Assembly: GCF_037201975.1 (NCBI RefSeq) | Contig: NZ_CP147520.1 | Coordinates: 744,001-808,000, forward strand | DNA: 64,000 nt | DNA from: Streptomyces sp. TG1A-60 | Lineage (GTDB): Bacteria > Actinomycetota > Actinomycetes > Streptomycetales > Streptomycetaceae | Reading direction: 5' to 3' | Part shown: positions 27,746-36,857 of the stretch, one piece after another | Numbering within the stretch: position 1 is the first letter of the stretch | Layout: each line of letters begins with the position of its first letter | Notes under the pieces: generated by a model | Databases searched by the model: none | What the model was told of the DNA's origin: nothing | The model's input: only the letters and a program-made list of their open reading frames with translations | Made by a program: the position numbers and the translations under genes

Positions 27746-28807
27746 TCAGGATCCGAGGCGGCGGCGCTCCTCCTCGTCCCACTTCCGGGTGTCGCGCGGT
27801 TCGACGTACGGCTCCTCGTCCGCGGGATGGCCGCCCTCGATCGCACGCTGGCGCGCCATCTCCGCGTCGAACTCCAGGCCCAGCAGGATCGCGAGGTTCG
27901 TGATCCACAGCCACACCAGGAAGATGACCACGCCGGCGAGCGTGCCGTAGGTCTTGTTGTACGAGCCGAAGTTCGCCACGTACAACGCGAACCCGGCCGA
28001 AGCGATCATCCAGATCAACAGGGCGAGGAGACCGCCCGGTGTGATCCATCGGAAGCCGCGGACCTTCGCGTTCGGTGTGGCCCAGTACAGAATGGCGATC
28101 ATGATCGTGACCAGGAGCACCAGCACGGGCCACTTCGCGATCGACCACACGGTGAGCGCCGTGTCGCCGACACCGAGCGCGGCGCCCACCTCCCGCGCGA
28201 GGCCGCCGGTGAACACCACGATCAGCGAGCTGATGATGGCCATGACCATGAGCGCCACCGTCACGCCGACCCGGACCGGCAGCACCTTCCACACCGGCCG
28301 GCCCTCGGGAACGTCGTACACCGCGTTCGCACTCCGGATGAACGCCGCGACATAGCCGGAGGCCGACCACACCGCGAGCGCCAGCCCTACTATCGCCATG
28401 ACCGAGCCGAGCCCGGCGTTGCCCTGCAGCTGCTGGACCGCGTTGGTGAGGACATCCCGCGCCGCGCCTGGGGCGAGGTTCTGGATGTTGTCCAGCACCT
28501 GCTGCGTCGCCGACTGCCCGATGACTCCCAGCAGGGACACGAGCGCCAGCAGAGCCGGGAACAGCGACAGGATCCCGTAGTAGGTCAGCGCCGCCGCCCG
28601 GTCGATCAGCTCGTCCTTCTTGAACCCCCTCAGGGTGCCTTTCAGGACCGAGCCCCAGGAGCCCTTGGTCAGATCCGTAGGACTGTCGGGCGCCTGCCGC
28701 TCCACCCGCTCATCCGGTCCGGCGCTCGGCGCCCGCGCGTTCTCGTCCTCCTGACCGACCGGGGCGTGCCCGCCGTTCTTCTCATGCCGCTTCAACGTTC
28801 GTCTCAT
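27746..28807 (-). CDS. YihY/BrkB-family inner membrane protein
   Basis: A 353-residue membrane protein (389 if the upstream start at 28915 is used). A charged N-terminal 70 residues precedes DELIDRAAALTYYGILSLFPALL, the family signature. About six membrane segments end at VVIFLVWLWITNLAILLGLEFD, and an acidic tail follows. It was once annotated as ribonuclease BN or Bordetella resistance to killing factor, but its real function is unknown. I prefer the ATG at 28807 because the longer form adds a Cys-containing stretch, ICPKCAYKWLPVG, that reads like a zinc-ribbon; that extension could nevertheless be real. Confidence 0.88.
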   Translation of the reverse strand: MRRTLKRHEKNGGHAPVGQEDENARAPSAGPDERVERQAPDSPTDLTKGSWGSVLKGTLRGFKKDELIDRAAALTYYGILSLFPALLALVSLLGVIGQSATQQVLDNIQNLAPGAARDVLTNAVQQLQGNAGLGSVMAIVGLALAVWSASGYVAAFIRSANAVYDVPEGRPVWKVLPVRVGVTVALMVMAIISSLIVVFTGGLAREVGAALGVGDTALTVWSIAKWPVLVLLVTIMIAILYWATPNAKVRGFRWITPGGLLALLIWMIASAGFALYVANFGSYNKTYGTLAGVVIFLVWLWITNLAILLGLEFDAEMARQRAIEGGHPADEEPYVEPRDTRKWDEEERRRLGS

Positions 28808-28919
28808 GCGCCACGGGTATCCGACCGGCAGCCACTTATACGCACATTTGGGGCATATTATGCGGAGGCCCGCGAGGTGGCCCCACCCGGTGGCCGTTTC
28901 CGTGTCCACGGCCACGCAC

Positions 28920-29204
28920 CTACGCGCCGGCCGTCGCCTGGAAGTCGTCCGCGTGCTCCGTCGCCCACTGGGCGAATGTGCGGGCCGGGCGGCCGGTGAC
29001 CTTCTCGACGGTGCCGACGGCCGTACGGCCCGCCTCCGGGGTGTCCCCGTAGGTCTGGAGCAGGAAGTCGATCACGTCCTGCGGATGGCCCATCATCGCC
29101 GTCTGCCGCCGGGCCGGCGCCCGCTTCTCCCTCGCCACCGGCATGAGCCCCTCCATCAGACGGGCCATCGCCGCCATCCCCGACACCGCGTGGCAGCAGA
29201 TCAC
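28920..29204 (-). pseudogene. C-terminal remnant of an NmrA/SDR-type NAD(P)-binding protein
   Basis: Only the end of the family is present: DVIDFLLQTYGDTPEAGRT, then VEKVTGRPARTFAQWATEHAD, the tail typical of actinomycete NAD(P)H-binding (NmrA-like) proteins. The Rossmann part with GxTGxxG is absent. The break coincides with the beginning of the integrase tail on the other strand near 29205, so insertion or excision of an element may have cut this gene. Confidence 0.65.
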
Positions 29205-29206
29205 CT

Positions 29207-29419
29207 CTCCGGCACACCGGACTGACGTGGTTTGCCGACGCCGGAGTCCAGGTCCACGTCCTGCGCGGAGTCGCCGGCCACGGATCGCTGACCACCACCC
29301 AGCGCTACCTCCACCCGGACGAACACAAGATCACGGCCGCCGGCGCAGCACTCTCGGCGCACCTCAGCGTGCTCCGCGCACCGCGCTCCCTGCCGAGCCC
29401 GGTCGTCATGACTCGCTGA
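29207..29419 (+). pseudogene. C-terminal remnant of a tyrosine integrase
   Basis: The frame reads LRHTGLTWFADAGVQVHVLR then GVAGHGSLTTTQRYLHPD, the box II region of phage-type tyrosine recombinases: catalytic Arg in LRHT, His in GHGS, and Tyr nucleophile in TQRYLH. About 70 residues remain and end in a normal TGA. No start or core-binding domain is left. It lies 100 bp from the 3' end of a tRNA-Pro gene, the classic attachment position for such elements. Confidence 0.8.
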
Positions 29420-29465
29420 CGCCGGTCAAGGACGCCGGCCCCCAACCGGTCCCCAGGAATGGCCA

Positions 29466-29499
29466 AGGGCCGGTTTCGGATGTCTCCGAAACCGGCCCT
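29466..29499. terminator. Strong hairpin terminator
   Basis: GGGCCGGTTTCGGA (29467-29480) pairs over 14 bp with TCCGAAACCGGCCC (29485-29498), loop TGTC. It lies 20 bp after the 3' end of the tRNA (minus strand) and would end the tRNA transcript. Confidence 0.8.
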
Positions 29500-29518
29500 G
29501 ACCTGTGACTGTCTCCAG

Positions 29519-29592
<74 letters not shown>

Positions 29593-29639
29593 ATGCGCTG
29601 CACACGGGGAACCGCGTGAACGCGCAGGTAAACCCTACC

Positions 29640-30050
29640 CTACGTGCCTCTGACATCCAGTTCTGACAGGCCCCGTGGGGCTCTGGTGAACGGCCCATCG
29701 GAAGCCGGGGCTTGGTACAGGCGACCACGAATATCCGGACGTGGTCGGTCAGTTCCGACACCTCGTTGGACCGGGAAACAGCCCCGGACCGTCGCGAGGT
29801 CGAAGGCGGGAGGTTCGTCGGCGGGCAGGTTGAGCGGATCCACCGCATGACGCACCCGCCGGGCCAGTTCCTCGACGACATGCCGGTACGCGGCACCCCC
29901 GGGGTCCGACTGCGTCAGTTGCAGCGGGCCGTGCTTGAGGTACGCCTCCCCCAACCCCGGCTCGGTGTACTGCACGGCCCTGGCCCCGGCGGGCATCCTG
30001 CGCTGCGACACGGGCTCCCAGATCACCGGGACCAGCGCCCTCGGCTGCAC
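29640..30050 (-). pseudogene. Remnant of a TIR-like (FxsC-type) domain protein
   Basis: ALVPVIWEPVSQRRMPAGAR, then YLKHGPLQLTQ and YRHVVEELARRV, match the second half of the TIR-like domain found in actinomycete FxsC proteins and related conflict proteins. The N-terminal strand with the catalytic or interaction residues is missing. After GCFPVQR the homology appears to continue in another frame as HVRIFVVACTKPRLPMGRSP, so there is a frameshift as well. It is dead. The gene may have come with the element that used the nearby tRNA. Confidence 0.55.
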
Positions 30051-30077
30051 CGGATCGTGGCCCCGTGTGGTGCGTCG

Positions 30078-31265
30078 TCAGTCCCCTCTCACCGGATGCG
30101 TCAGGTTCGCTCCGGTCGCCGGGTCGAACACGTGAGCCTTGGCCATGTCGATTTGCAGCTCCACGGGTTCGCCCTCGCGGGCACGCGTGGCGGCGTCCAG
30201 GCGGGCCACGATGTGTCGGGTGGCGGCGCCCGTGTCGGGCACGCCCGAGTCCTTGGCGAGCTCCTCCAGTTCGGTGGTCGTGGCGGGCCCGCCCTCCGCG
30301 GTGAAGTAGACGTACGCATCGGAACCCAGCGACTCCAGTACCTCCACGGTGGCGGTGAAGACCGGGCCCGTCCGGTCCCGGTCATGTGACAGTGCCACGT
30401 CCTCGAATGCCTCCGGTCGCAGCCCGACGATGACCTCGCGGGGCGCGTTCCGGCGTTCCAGCGCCTGCCTCGTGCGGTCGTCGAGGGTCAGGTCTCCCAG
30501 GGACGAGCGCAGCGCGCCCCCCTCCACAGAGGCGTTCAGGAAGTTCATCGCCGGGGAGCCGATGAAGCCCGCGACGAAGATGTTGCGCGGCGAGTCGTAC
30601 AGCTCGGCAGGTGCGCCGATCTGCTGGACCAGGCCCTGTCTCATGACCACGACCCGGTCGCCGAGCGTCATCGCCTCGGTCTGGTCGTGGGTGACGTAGA
30701 CGGTGGTCGTGCCGAGGCTCCGCTGCAGCCGGGAGATCTGGGTGCGCATCTGTACCCGGAGTTTGGCGTCCAGGTTGGACAGCGGCTCGTCCATCAAGAA
30801 CGCCTTGGGATCACGGACGATCGCCCGCCCCATGGCCACCCGCTGGCGCTGACCGCCCGAGAGGTTGGCGGGCTTGCGGTCCAGGTGCTCGGTCAGGTCA
30901 AGGATCCCGGCGGCCTCCGTCACCTTGGCGTTGACGGTGGCCTTGTCCACCCTGGCCAGGCGCAGCGGGAAGCCCATGTTCTCCCGGACGTTCATGTGCG
31001 GGTACAGGGCGTAGCTCTGGAACACCATGGCGACGTCGCGTTCCTTGGGAGCCAGGTCGTTGACGACTCGGTCTCCGATACGCAGGGTGCCCTCGGTGAT
31101 GTCCTCGAGTCCGGCGATCATGTTCAGCGTGGTGGACTTGCCGCATCCCGACGGACCGACCAGGATCACGAACTCGCCGTCGGCGATCTCTAGGTCCACG
31201 TCCTTCACGGCGAGGGCCCCGTCGGGAAAACGTTTGGTGACTCCCTCAAGGATGATCTCGGCCAT
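30078..31265 (-). CDS. sugC: ABC importer ATPase, SugC/MsiK-like
   Basis: A 395-residue carbohydrate-importer ATPase. It carries Walker A LVGPSGCGKSTTLNMIAGLE, Q-loop VFQSYALYPHMNV, signature LSGGQRQRVAMGRA, Walker B FLMDEPLSNLD and H-loop VYVTHDQTEA. After these comes the C-terminal regulatory OB-type domain with FVAGFIGSPAMNFL, characteristic of the UgpC/SugC/MalK group. Permeases and a lipoprotein follow in the same direction. The close resemblance of the set to mycobacterial LpqY-SugABC points to trehalose or a related alpha-glucoside as substrate. Streptomyces often share one ATPase (MsiK) among importers, so having a dedicated ATPase here is worth noting. Confidence 0.9.
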   Translation of the reverse strand: MAEIILEGVTKRFPDGALAVKDVDLEIADGEFVILVGPSGCGKSTTLNMIAGLEDITEGTLRIGDRVVNDLAPKERDVAMVFQSYALYPHMNVRENMGFPLRLARVDKATVNAKVTEAAGILDLTEHLDRKPANLSGGQRQRVAMGRAIVRDPKAFLMDEPLSNLDAKLRVQMRTQISRLQRSLGTTTVYVTHDQTEAMTLGDRVVVMRQGLVQQIGAPAELYDSPRNIFVAGFIGSPAMNFLNASVEGGALRSSLGDLTLDDRTRQALERRNAPREVIVGLRPEAFEDVALSHDRDRTGPVFTATVEVLESLGSDAYVYFTAEGGPATTTELEELAKDSGVPDTGAATRHIVARLDAATRAREGEPVELQIDMAKAHVFDPATGANLTHPVRGD

Positions 31266-31355
31266 GGATGGTGCCTCCTTGCCTTCATGCCTTCCGGGTC
31301 CGGGTCATGCCGTTGGGGTCCCGGACCGGTGGCCTGTCCCCCGCGGTCGGCCCGT

Positions 31356-32189
31356 TCACCCCTTGACCGCCCCGGAGGTCAGTCCGGCGACGATCCGCCG
31401 CTGGAAGAGCAGGACGAAAACGATGATCGGGATGGTGATGACCACAGCGGCGGCGGCGATCGACCCTGTCGGCTGCTGGAACTGGGAGCTCCCGGTGAAG
31501 AACGCGATCGCGGCAGGCACGGTGCGCGCGGACTCGGTGGACGTCAGCGAGATCGCGAACAGGAAGTCGTTCCAGCAGAAGATGAACACGAGAATGGCCG
31601 TGGTGAACACGCCCGGCGCGGCCAGCGGCACGATGACCATCCGGAAGGCCTGCGCGGGCGTCGCCCCGTCGACCTTGGCGGCCTTCTCCAGATCCCAGGG
31701 GATCTCCCGGAAGAACGCCGACAGGGTGTAGATCGCCAGCGGCAGCGAGAAGGTCATGTACGGGATGATCAGCCCGATCCAGGTGTCGAAGATCCCGATG
31801 ATCCGCTCGATGTCGAACAGCGGTGACACCAGGGAGATCGGCGGGAACATGGCGATCAGCAACGACATGCCGATGAGCACCCGCTTGCCGGGGAAGCGGA
31901 GCCTGGCCACCGCGTAGGCGGCCATGGTGCCCAGCGCCACCGCGACCACCGTGGCGATCAGGGCGATACCGATCGAGTTGATCAGCGCACGGGTGAACTC
32001 GGCGGTCTCGAAGATGCCCCGGTAGTTCTCCCAGGTCCAGTCCGTGGGGATGTAGTTGCCGTCCGTCAGGGTGGTGGGGTCCTTGAACGACAGCGCGGCG
32101 ATCCACCACACCGGGAACAGGGCGTACAGCACCACCACCACATTCAGGACACCCCATCGGGCTGCATGCGTCCTTCCCGCCGCGGCCAT
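31356..32189 (-). CDS. sugB: ABC importer permease, SugB-like
   Basis: A 277-residue inner-membrane permease with six segments. The EAA loop that contacts the ATPase reads [20 protein letters not shown]. Long stretches such as [20 protein letters not shown] and the end [15 protein letters not shown] match the SugB subfamily very closely. The ATG overlaps or abuts the stop of the upstream permease gene at 32189. It forms the translocation pore with the SugA-like protein. Confidence 0.9.
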   Translation of the reverse strand: MAAAGRTHAARWGVLNVVVVLYALFPVWWIAALSFKDPTTLTDGNYIPTDWTWENYRGIFETAEFTRALINSIGIALIATVVAVALGTMAAYAVARLRFPGKRVLIGMSLLIAMFPPISLVSPLFDIERIIGIFDTWIGLIIPYMTFSLPLAIYTLSAFFREIPWDLEKAAKVDGATPAQAFRMVIVPLAAPGVFTTAILVFIFCWNDFLFAISLTSTESARTVPAAIAFFTGSSQFQQPTGSIAAAAVVITIPIIVFVLLFQRRIVAGLTSGAVKG

Positions 32190-33163
32190 CAGCGCCTCAC
32201 CTCCGCGCCGGGTGCGGCGGTGCCGAACAGTCCGACGAAGGTGAAGGCGATGATCGCGACGCAGATGAAGATCAGGACCGAGATCGCCGAGCCGATGCCC
32301 AGGTTCAGCGCGGTGAACAGGTTGTCGTACCCGAGGATCGACAGAGAACCGGTCCCGTGGGCGCCCGCGGTGAGGATGAAGATGTTGTCGAAGATCCGGA
32401 ACGCGTCAAGTGTCCGGAAGAGCAGTGCCACCAGAATGGCCGGCTTCATCAGCGGCAGCATGATCTTGGTGAAGCGCTGCCAGGCGGTGGCACCGTCCAC
32501 CATGGCCGCCTTCAGAGTCTCCTCCGGGACCAGCGCGAGGCCCGCGAGCAGCAGCAGGGCCATGAAGGGCGTCGTCTTCCACACCTCGGCGAGGATGATC
32601 AGCCAGAGGGCGGGCCACTTCTCGGTCAACGGGGCTTCCCCGCTGGGCAACAGCTCGGCGAGGTATCCGAGCTCCGGGGTCCAGGCGTACTGCCAGGAGA
32701 AGGCGGCGACCACGGTGACGATCCCGTACGGAACGAGGACCGACGTGCGGACGACGCCGCGCCAGAGGATCGTGCGGTGCATCACCAGGGCGAGCCCCAT
32801 TCCGAGGACCAGTTCGATCGCCACGGACACGGCGGTGATGAACAGCGTGACCCAGAAGGCGTCCCACCAGAACGGGGAGGACAGCACCGCCCCGTAGTTG
32901 CTCAGGCCCACGAACTCCGCCCGTCCGGGAAAGCGCAGGTCGTACCGCTGGAGAGACAGATAGACGGCGTACCCGATGGGGTAGGCGGTCACGGCGACCA
33001 TGACGACGACCGCGGGCGCGCAGAGCAGCCAGCCGAGCCGCCGCTCCTGCCTGGCGCCCGCCGAGAGAGCCGCCCGGCCCGGCCCCGCCTGCTCCGTCTC
33101 CGACTGCTCCGTCTCTGCCTCGGGGGGCGGCGGGGTTCCGGCCGGTTGCGCCCGCGTGCTCAT
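32189..33163 (-). CDS. sugA: ABC importer permease, SugA-like
   Basis: A 324-residue permease with six membrane segments after a Pro/Glu-rich cytosolic start of about 45 residues. [20 protein letters not shown] is the first segment. The EAA loop reads [18 protein letters not shown]. It is the partner of the SugB-like permease in the importer and is overlapped by its start. The extended acidic N-terminus is longer than usual for the family. Confidence 0.9.
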   Translation of the reverse strand: MSTRAQPAGTPPPPEAETEQSETEQAGPGRAALSAGARQERRLGWLLCAPAVVVMVAVTAYPIGYAVYLSLQRYDLRFPGRAEFVGLSNYGAVLSSPFWWDAFWVTLFITAVSVAIELVLGMGLALVMHRTILWRGVVRTSVLVPYGIVTVVAAFSWQYAWTPELGYLAELLPSGEAPLTEKWPALWLIILAEVWKTTPFMALLLLAGLALVPEETLKAAMVDGATAWQRFTKIMLPLMKPAILVALLFRTLDAFRIFDNIFILTAGAHGTGSLSILGYDNLFTALNLGIGSAISVLIFICVAIIAFTFVGLFGTAAPGAEVRR

Positions 33164-33233
33164 CTCGGGCCGTCCGAGGACGAGGTCCGCGCACCACGGC
33201 GCCGACGGACGGAGTGGTGCCGGAGGAGGCGGT

Positions 33234-34616
33234 TCACGGGATCACACCCTCTGATCGCAGGGCATCGTCGATCTGCTCCCTGATGGTGTCGACGGAGCTC
33301 TCCGGTTTGATCCCGGACGGCGGAGACAGCGTGTGGGAGACGGCGATCGACACGTTCTGGTAGGCCGGAGTGAGCGGGCGTACGCTCGCCGACTCCAGGG
33401 CGGCCAGCACCTCCCCGGAGAAGGGGTACTCCTTCATGAACGCGGGATCGTCGTACAGGGCGCGCAGGGTGGGCGGCAGACCGCCCTCGAGCGCGGCGGT
33501 GAGCTGGTTCTCCCGGTTGCGCAGGCACAGTGCCGCCTCGAAGGCCAGATCGGGGTGGCGCGAGTAGGCGCTCACCGCCAGATCGATGCCGCCGATGGTG
33601 GGCCGTGCCGGGCGGTTCGCGTCGACCCGAGGGTACGGCGCCCAGCGGAAGTGCTTGAACAGCTCGGGGTTGTTCGCCTTCATCGACGGATAGACGAACG
33701 GGTAGTTGAGCTCGAACGCCGCCACCCCCGACTCCATGGCGAGGCGGTTCTGGTCCTCCATCTGGTTGGGCAGGGAGGGGTCCGCGGCCGGGGACTTCGC
33801 CAGATCACGCATGATCTGGGCGGCCCGCACTGCAGGAGGACCGAGGGAAGGCTCGGTCGCGCTCGCGTTGAGGATGGAGCCGCCCGCGCTGTTGATCAGC
33901 GTGTTGAACCAGACGGTCAGGCCCTCGTACTGGGCGCCCTGGATCTCCACGAAGTGCGGTTCGCCCTGCCGGGCGAGAGCGCCGGCCATGTCCAGCATCT
34001 CTGCCCAGGTCCTGGGTGGGGTGGGCACCAGGTCCTGCCGATACCACAGGAGCTGGGTGTTGGTGTTGTACGGGACGGCGTACAGCTTGCCCTCCCAGGT
34101 CGAGGTCTGCAGCGGTACGCGCAGAGTGCCCTCGGTGGCCTGCCGCTTCGCCGTCCCCGTCCATTCCCGGATCCAGCGTGCCTCGGCGAACTCCGCCGCC
34201 CAGGTGACGTCCAGACCCAGGATGTCGAGCGAGTCGTCTTCAGCGGCGAGTCTGCGGACGAGCTGCTGGCGCTGGCCGTCCGCGGCACGCGGGAGCTTGT
34301 TGTAGCTGATCCTGTAGCGGCCGCCCGACGCCCGGCCGCACCGGTCGGCCGCCTTCTGGAGCGCACCGGAGTCGTCAGGGAAGTTGTACCAGTTGAGGGT
34401 GGGCCTACCGGAGTCCTCGTCACTGCCGCAAGCGGCGAGCACCGACGCCAGCAACGGCAGTACGGCAAACGCCCGTAGCCATCGCGTCCCTCTGGGACGT
34501 CCCTTCTGGCCCGAAACCGGCCGACAGCCGCACCTCGCGTGCACGCGCTCCAACACCTCGCTTCCGGACGGTGGCACGGGACTCGGACCTCGCAGCGCTT
34601 TCCTCCCGGCGAACAC
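33234..34616 (-). CDS. Carbohydrate-binding lipoprotein of the ABC importer (LpqY-like)
   Basis: An extracellular solute-binding protein family 1 member of up to 460 residues. The lipobox LLASVLAACGS has the lipidated Cys near residue 62 of the longest form. The signal is normally close to the start, so the real start is probably the GTG at 34544 or later. The mature part begins PTLNWYNFPDDSGALQKAA, as in LpqY-type proteins, and contains FVEIQGAQYEGLTVWFNTLI near the sugar site. It is the first gene of the four-gene importer operon and captures sugar outside the membrane. Confidence 0.88.
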   Translation of the reverse strand: MFAGRKALRGPSPVPPSGSEVLERVHARCGCRPVSGQKGRPRGTRWLRAFAVLPLLASVLAACGSDEDSGRPTLNWYNFPDDSGALQKAADRCGRASGGRYRISYNKLPRAADGQRQQLVRRLAAEDDSLDILGLDVTWAAEFAEARWIREWTGTAKRQATEGTLRVPLQTSTWEGKLYAVPYNTNTQLLWYRQDLVPTPPRTWAEMLDMAGALARQGEPHFVEIQGAQYEGLTVWFNTLINSAGGSILNASATEPSLGPPAVRAAQIMRDLAKSPAADPSLPNQMEDQNRLAMESGVAAFELNYPFVYPSMKANNPELFKHFRWAPYPRVDANRPARPTIGGIDLAVSAYSRHPDLAFEAALCLRNRENQLTAALEGGLPPTLRALYDDPAFMKEYPFSGEVLAALESASVRPLTPAYQNVSIAVSHTLSPPSGIKPESSVDTIREQIDDALRSEGVIP

Positions 34617-34697
34617 TAAAGACCACGCAAAGTAACATCAAGTACATATCGCATCGAATCGCCGACCGGTCGCTGCCCAGCCAACGAGCTGACCTCC

Positions 34698-34844
34698 GTG
34701 TCACTGCACGAGGAGTTCCGGTTCGGCCCGGACCTGCTCCTCGACGGTCTGGAACAGGCCAAGCGCAATGACCCTCGAAGACTCTGGAGATTGCGCCAGG
34801 TCCTGACCCCGGGATCACGCACGGCGCAGGATCCCGGCCACTGA
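34698..34844 (+). pseudogene. C-terminal remnant of a TetR-family regulator
   Basis: A frame of 48 codons reads VSLHEEFRFGPDLLLDGLEQ and ends PGSRTAQDPGH. The FRFGPDLLLDGLE stretch is the last helix of the TetR C-terminal dimerisation domain. No DNA-binding part is present. It lies in the 492-bp region between the importer operon (minus) and the intact TetR gene (plus); the rest of that region shows only promoter-like DNA. Confidence 0.5.
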
Positions 34845-35074
34845 CATGTGCCTCCCCCACGGGATCCGCTGCGGCGGCCGCCCAGCGCGTGGGACTCTCG
34901 TGTTCGCCGGCTGCCGTCCGGGGAGCGGGAACTCGCCGTAGGCGGGGAATTCGGACTGGCCGCCGTCAACGACGGCCGAGATCCTGTGCTCCACGCCTGG
35001 GCGGGGGTAGTTCGTGGCCCGGCGCCGAATCGAGGGCGGGTCAGGGAGGGTGGATCGCCATGCGGGGGAAGTTG

Positions 35075-35091
35075 ACGTACCTTCAGTACGT
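35075..35091 (+). promoter_or_regulatory. Operator-like palindrome before the TetR gene
   Basis: ACGTAC (35075-35080) and GTACGT (35086-35091) form a perfect palindrome with spacer CTTCA, 17 bp before the ATG. It overlaps a TTGACG hexamer (35072-35077). The position fits autorepression by the TetR protein. Confidence 0.6.
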
Positions 35092-35108
35092 GAAGGGCGG
35101 GGGAGAGA

Positions 35109-35699
35109 ATGACCCAAGGGGTTCGGGCACAGCAGCGGGAGCGGACTCGGCAGGCGCTGGTGCGGGAGAGCAGACGGTTGTTCTCCACGCTGGGGTACGG
35201 AGCCGTGGGGCTGTCGGAGATCGTACGCGCGGCGGGGGTCACCAAGGGCGCGCTGTACCACCACTTCTCCAGCAAGGCCGAGCTGTTCCGGGCCGTGCTG
35301 GAACAGGTGCAGCAGGAGGTGGCCGAGCGGATCGCGGAGACAGCGGACGCCCGGGAGGACACATGGGACCAACTCGTCTCCGGATGCCAGGCGTTCCTCA
35401 CCGTATCCACCGATCCGGTGATCCAGCGCATCATGCTCGTCGACGGTCCCGCGGTCCTCGGGTGGAGCGAGTGGCGGGCGATGAACGAGACGACTTCCGG
35501 TCGGCACCTGGCACAGGTCCTCGGGGATCTGATCGGTGAGGGGACGATCGCCGCGCAGCCGGTCGAGCCGCTCACCCATCTGCTGTCGGGCGCGATGAAC
35601 GAGGCGGCGCTGTGGCTGGCCGCTTCGACGAACCCCCGCGATCTGGATGACACCCAGGTCGCACTGGTGGCGATGCTGGAAGCCCTGCGGGTCAAGTGA
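35109..35699 (+). CDS. TetR/AcrR-family transcriptional regulator
   Basis: A 196-residue repressor. The helix-turn-helix is YGAVGLSEIVRAAGVTKGAL then YHHFSSKAELFRAVLEQV, within the first 65 residues. The rest is the helical ligand-binding and dimer domain with DGPAVLGWSEWRAM, a variant common in small TetR proteins. It probably binds the palindrome just upstream of its own start. A hairpin terminator follows. Targets other than itself are unknown. It lies between the importer operon and the PKS cluster but points to neither clearly. Confidence 0.92.
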   Translation: MTQGVRAQQRERTRQALVRESRRLFSTLGYGAVGLSEIVRAAGVTKGALYHHFSSKAELFRAVLEQVQQEVAERIAETADAREDTWDQLVSGCQAFLTVSTDPVIQRIMLVDGPAVLGWSEWRAMNETTSGRHLAQVLGDLIGEGTIAAQPVEPLTHLLSGAMNEAALWLAASTNPRDLDDTQVALVAMLEALRVK

Positions 35700-35740
35700 C
35701 GGCAGAGGCGCCCCGCTACGTGCGGGGGCGCCTCTGCCGT
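35699..35740. terminator. Bidirectional terminator between convergent genes
   Basis: ACGGCAGAGGCGCCCC (35699-35714) pairs perfectly over 16 bp with GGGGCGCCTCTGCCGT (35725-35740), ten-base loop. It starts at the TGA of the TetR gene and ends 17 bp before the stop of the convergent zinc-ribbon gene. Confidence 0.88.
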
Positions 35741-35757
35741 AGGTGCGAGCGAGCTCG

Positions 35758-36363
35758 TCAGCTCGCACGGAGGGGGCGGTCGGCGCGGTGTGCGCAGCCA
35801 TAGCAGCCGCCCTGGCCGCGGCGGATGTTGTTGAGAGTGGGGGTACCGATGTGACCGCATGTCATGCAGCGGCACCTCCACCTGTCACGCACACGGCCGG
35901 GGAAAGGTTGCAGCGGTTCCATGCCGATCGCACGCATCTCCGCCTCGGCGGCCTCGCAGTCCACCGGCACCCGCCCCGCGCAGGCACGGCAGCCGCCCTT
36001 CCCGGCGCGGATCTTGAAGAGCCGCGGCTGGACGGTACGACCGCAGACAACGTGTCGGCAGGACCATCGGAACCTGGACCCCGGGTACGGCTCCAGCGGT
36101 TCGAATCCCGCGGCACGCATGTCCGCCTCGGCCTGCGCCCGGCCGGCAGCCCGTCGCCGCTCCCCGGCGGCGATGCGTCCGCAGTAGCGGCATCCCCCGC
36201 TCGTGCCGATGCGCACCGAGGTGAAGGTGGGCGCGACATGGTGCGCGTTCTTGGTGCAGCGGCTGTTCCAGGCCACATTCGCCCCGGGATAAGGCTCCAA
36301 CGGTTCGAGTCCGGCGGCGCGCATGACCGCGACCGCCGCCCCGGGATCGATTCTTCCGGGCAT
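35758..36363 (-). CDS. Triple-repeat zinc-ribbon protein
   Basis: A 201-residue protein made of three copies of a unit of about 60 residues. Each begins MRAAGLEPLEPYPG or a close variant and ends with a Cys pair, GGCRYCGR, GGCRACAG and GGCYGCAH. Units two and three also have an upstream Cys pair (CRHVVCG and CRCMTCG), making a four-Cys treble-clef or ribbon; unit one has only one such Cys and may be degenerate. The ATG at 36363 has GGGGGGAGGG upstream and is preferred over a longer start. Proteins of this type are common in Streptomyces; their role is unknown, with nucleic-acid binding a guess. Confidence 0.75.
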   Translation of the reverse strand: MPGRIDPGAAVAVMRAAGLEPLEPYPGANVAWNSRCTKNAHHVAPTFTSVRIGTSGGCRYCGRIAAGERRRAAGRAQAEADMRAAGFEPLEPYPGSRFRWSCRHVVCGRTVQPRLFKIRAGKGGCRACAGRVPVDCEAAEAEMRAIGMEPLQPFPGRVRDRWRCRCMTCGHIGTPTLNNIRRGQGGCYGCAHRADRPLRAS

Positions 36364-36410
36364 GACTGCCCTCCCCCCTTGGCTGCCGATCTCGCGCGAG
36401 CACCGATGGG

Positions 36411-36782
36411 TCATTTCGGTGCCGCGACGCGGATCTGCACTCCATTCGGATCGGTGACGACCAAGTCGTTCCCTTCGGGTCCTCCGGTGCCGAGCAAGCG
36501 CCTTCCGACCGATTCGCCGCAGGCGGCTATGCGTTCCAGTTCCCCTTCTCCCTCCACTTCGAGGGTGACGCGCACCATGCGCACCGGCCGTCTCAGTGAT
36601 TCCGGGAGGGCCGGGTGCGTGTGGTCGAGAAGAGCGAGTTCACCAGGCGGCAGCCCGGGTCGGCCGAGGCCGATGTACCAATCCGTTTCGTGAATGACCT
36701 TGAAACCGAACAGGCGGGTGTAGAACTCGCGGGACTCCTCGAGGCGTGAGGTGCAGATCACCGGACAGAGGCTGGTCAGCAT
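36411..36782 (-). CDS. VOC-family (glyoxalase/bleomycin-resistance fold) protein
   Basis: A 123-residue single VOC domain: LCPVICTSRLEESREFYTRL starts the first beta-alpha-beta-beta-beta module and LVVTDPNGVQIRVAAPK ends the second. It could be a metal enzyme or a drug-binding protein that sequesters a toxic metabolite. It is a close relative of the VOC protein at 37732; both share PVICTxRxxESxEFYTxLxGF. The ATG at 36782 is chosen because it directly precedes the fold and follows a clear promoter with two operators. It lies at the edge of the PKS cluster, so self-resistance is possible. Confidence 0.85.
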   Translation of the reverse strand: MLTSLCPVICTSRLEESREFYTRLFGFKVIHETDWYIGLGRPGLPPGELALLDHTHPALPESLRRPVRMVRVTLEVEGEGELERIAACGESVGRRLLGTGGPEGNDLVVTDPNGVQIRVAAPK

Positions 36783-36800
36783 GGAGCGCCATCTCCAGTC

Positions 36801-36851
36801 ACGTACCGAAGGTATGCGAGTGAACTTAGTGACATACCATCGGTATGTCAA
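36801..36851 (-). promoter_or_regulatory. Promoter with two operator copies before the VOC gene
   Basis: On the minus strand TTGACA (36851-36846) and TAAGTT (36828-36823) are spaced 17 bp. GACATACC (36831-36838) and GGTATGTC (36842-36849) form a perfect palindrome over the -35. A second, weaker copy, GTACC-GAA-GGTAT, lies at 36803-36815 by the transcription start. Two sites in these positions indicate repression by a dimeric regulator, unidentified here. Confidence 0.7.
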
Positions 36852-36857
36852 CACGGG

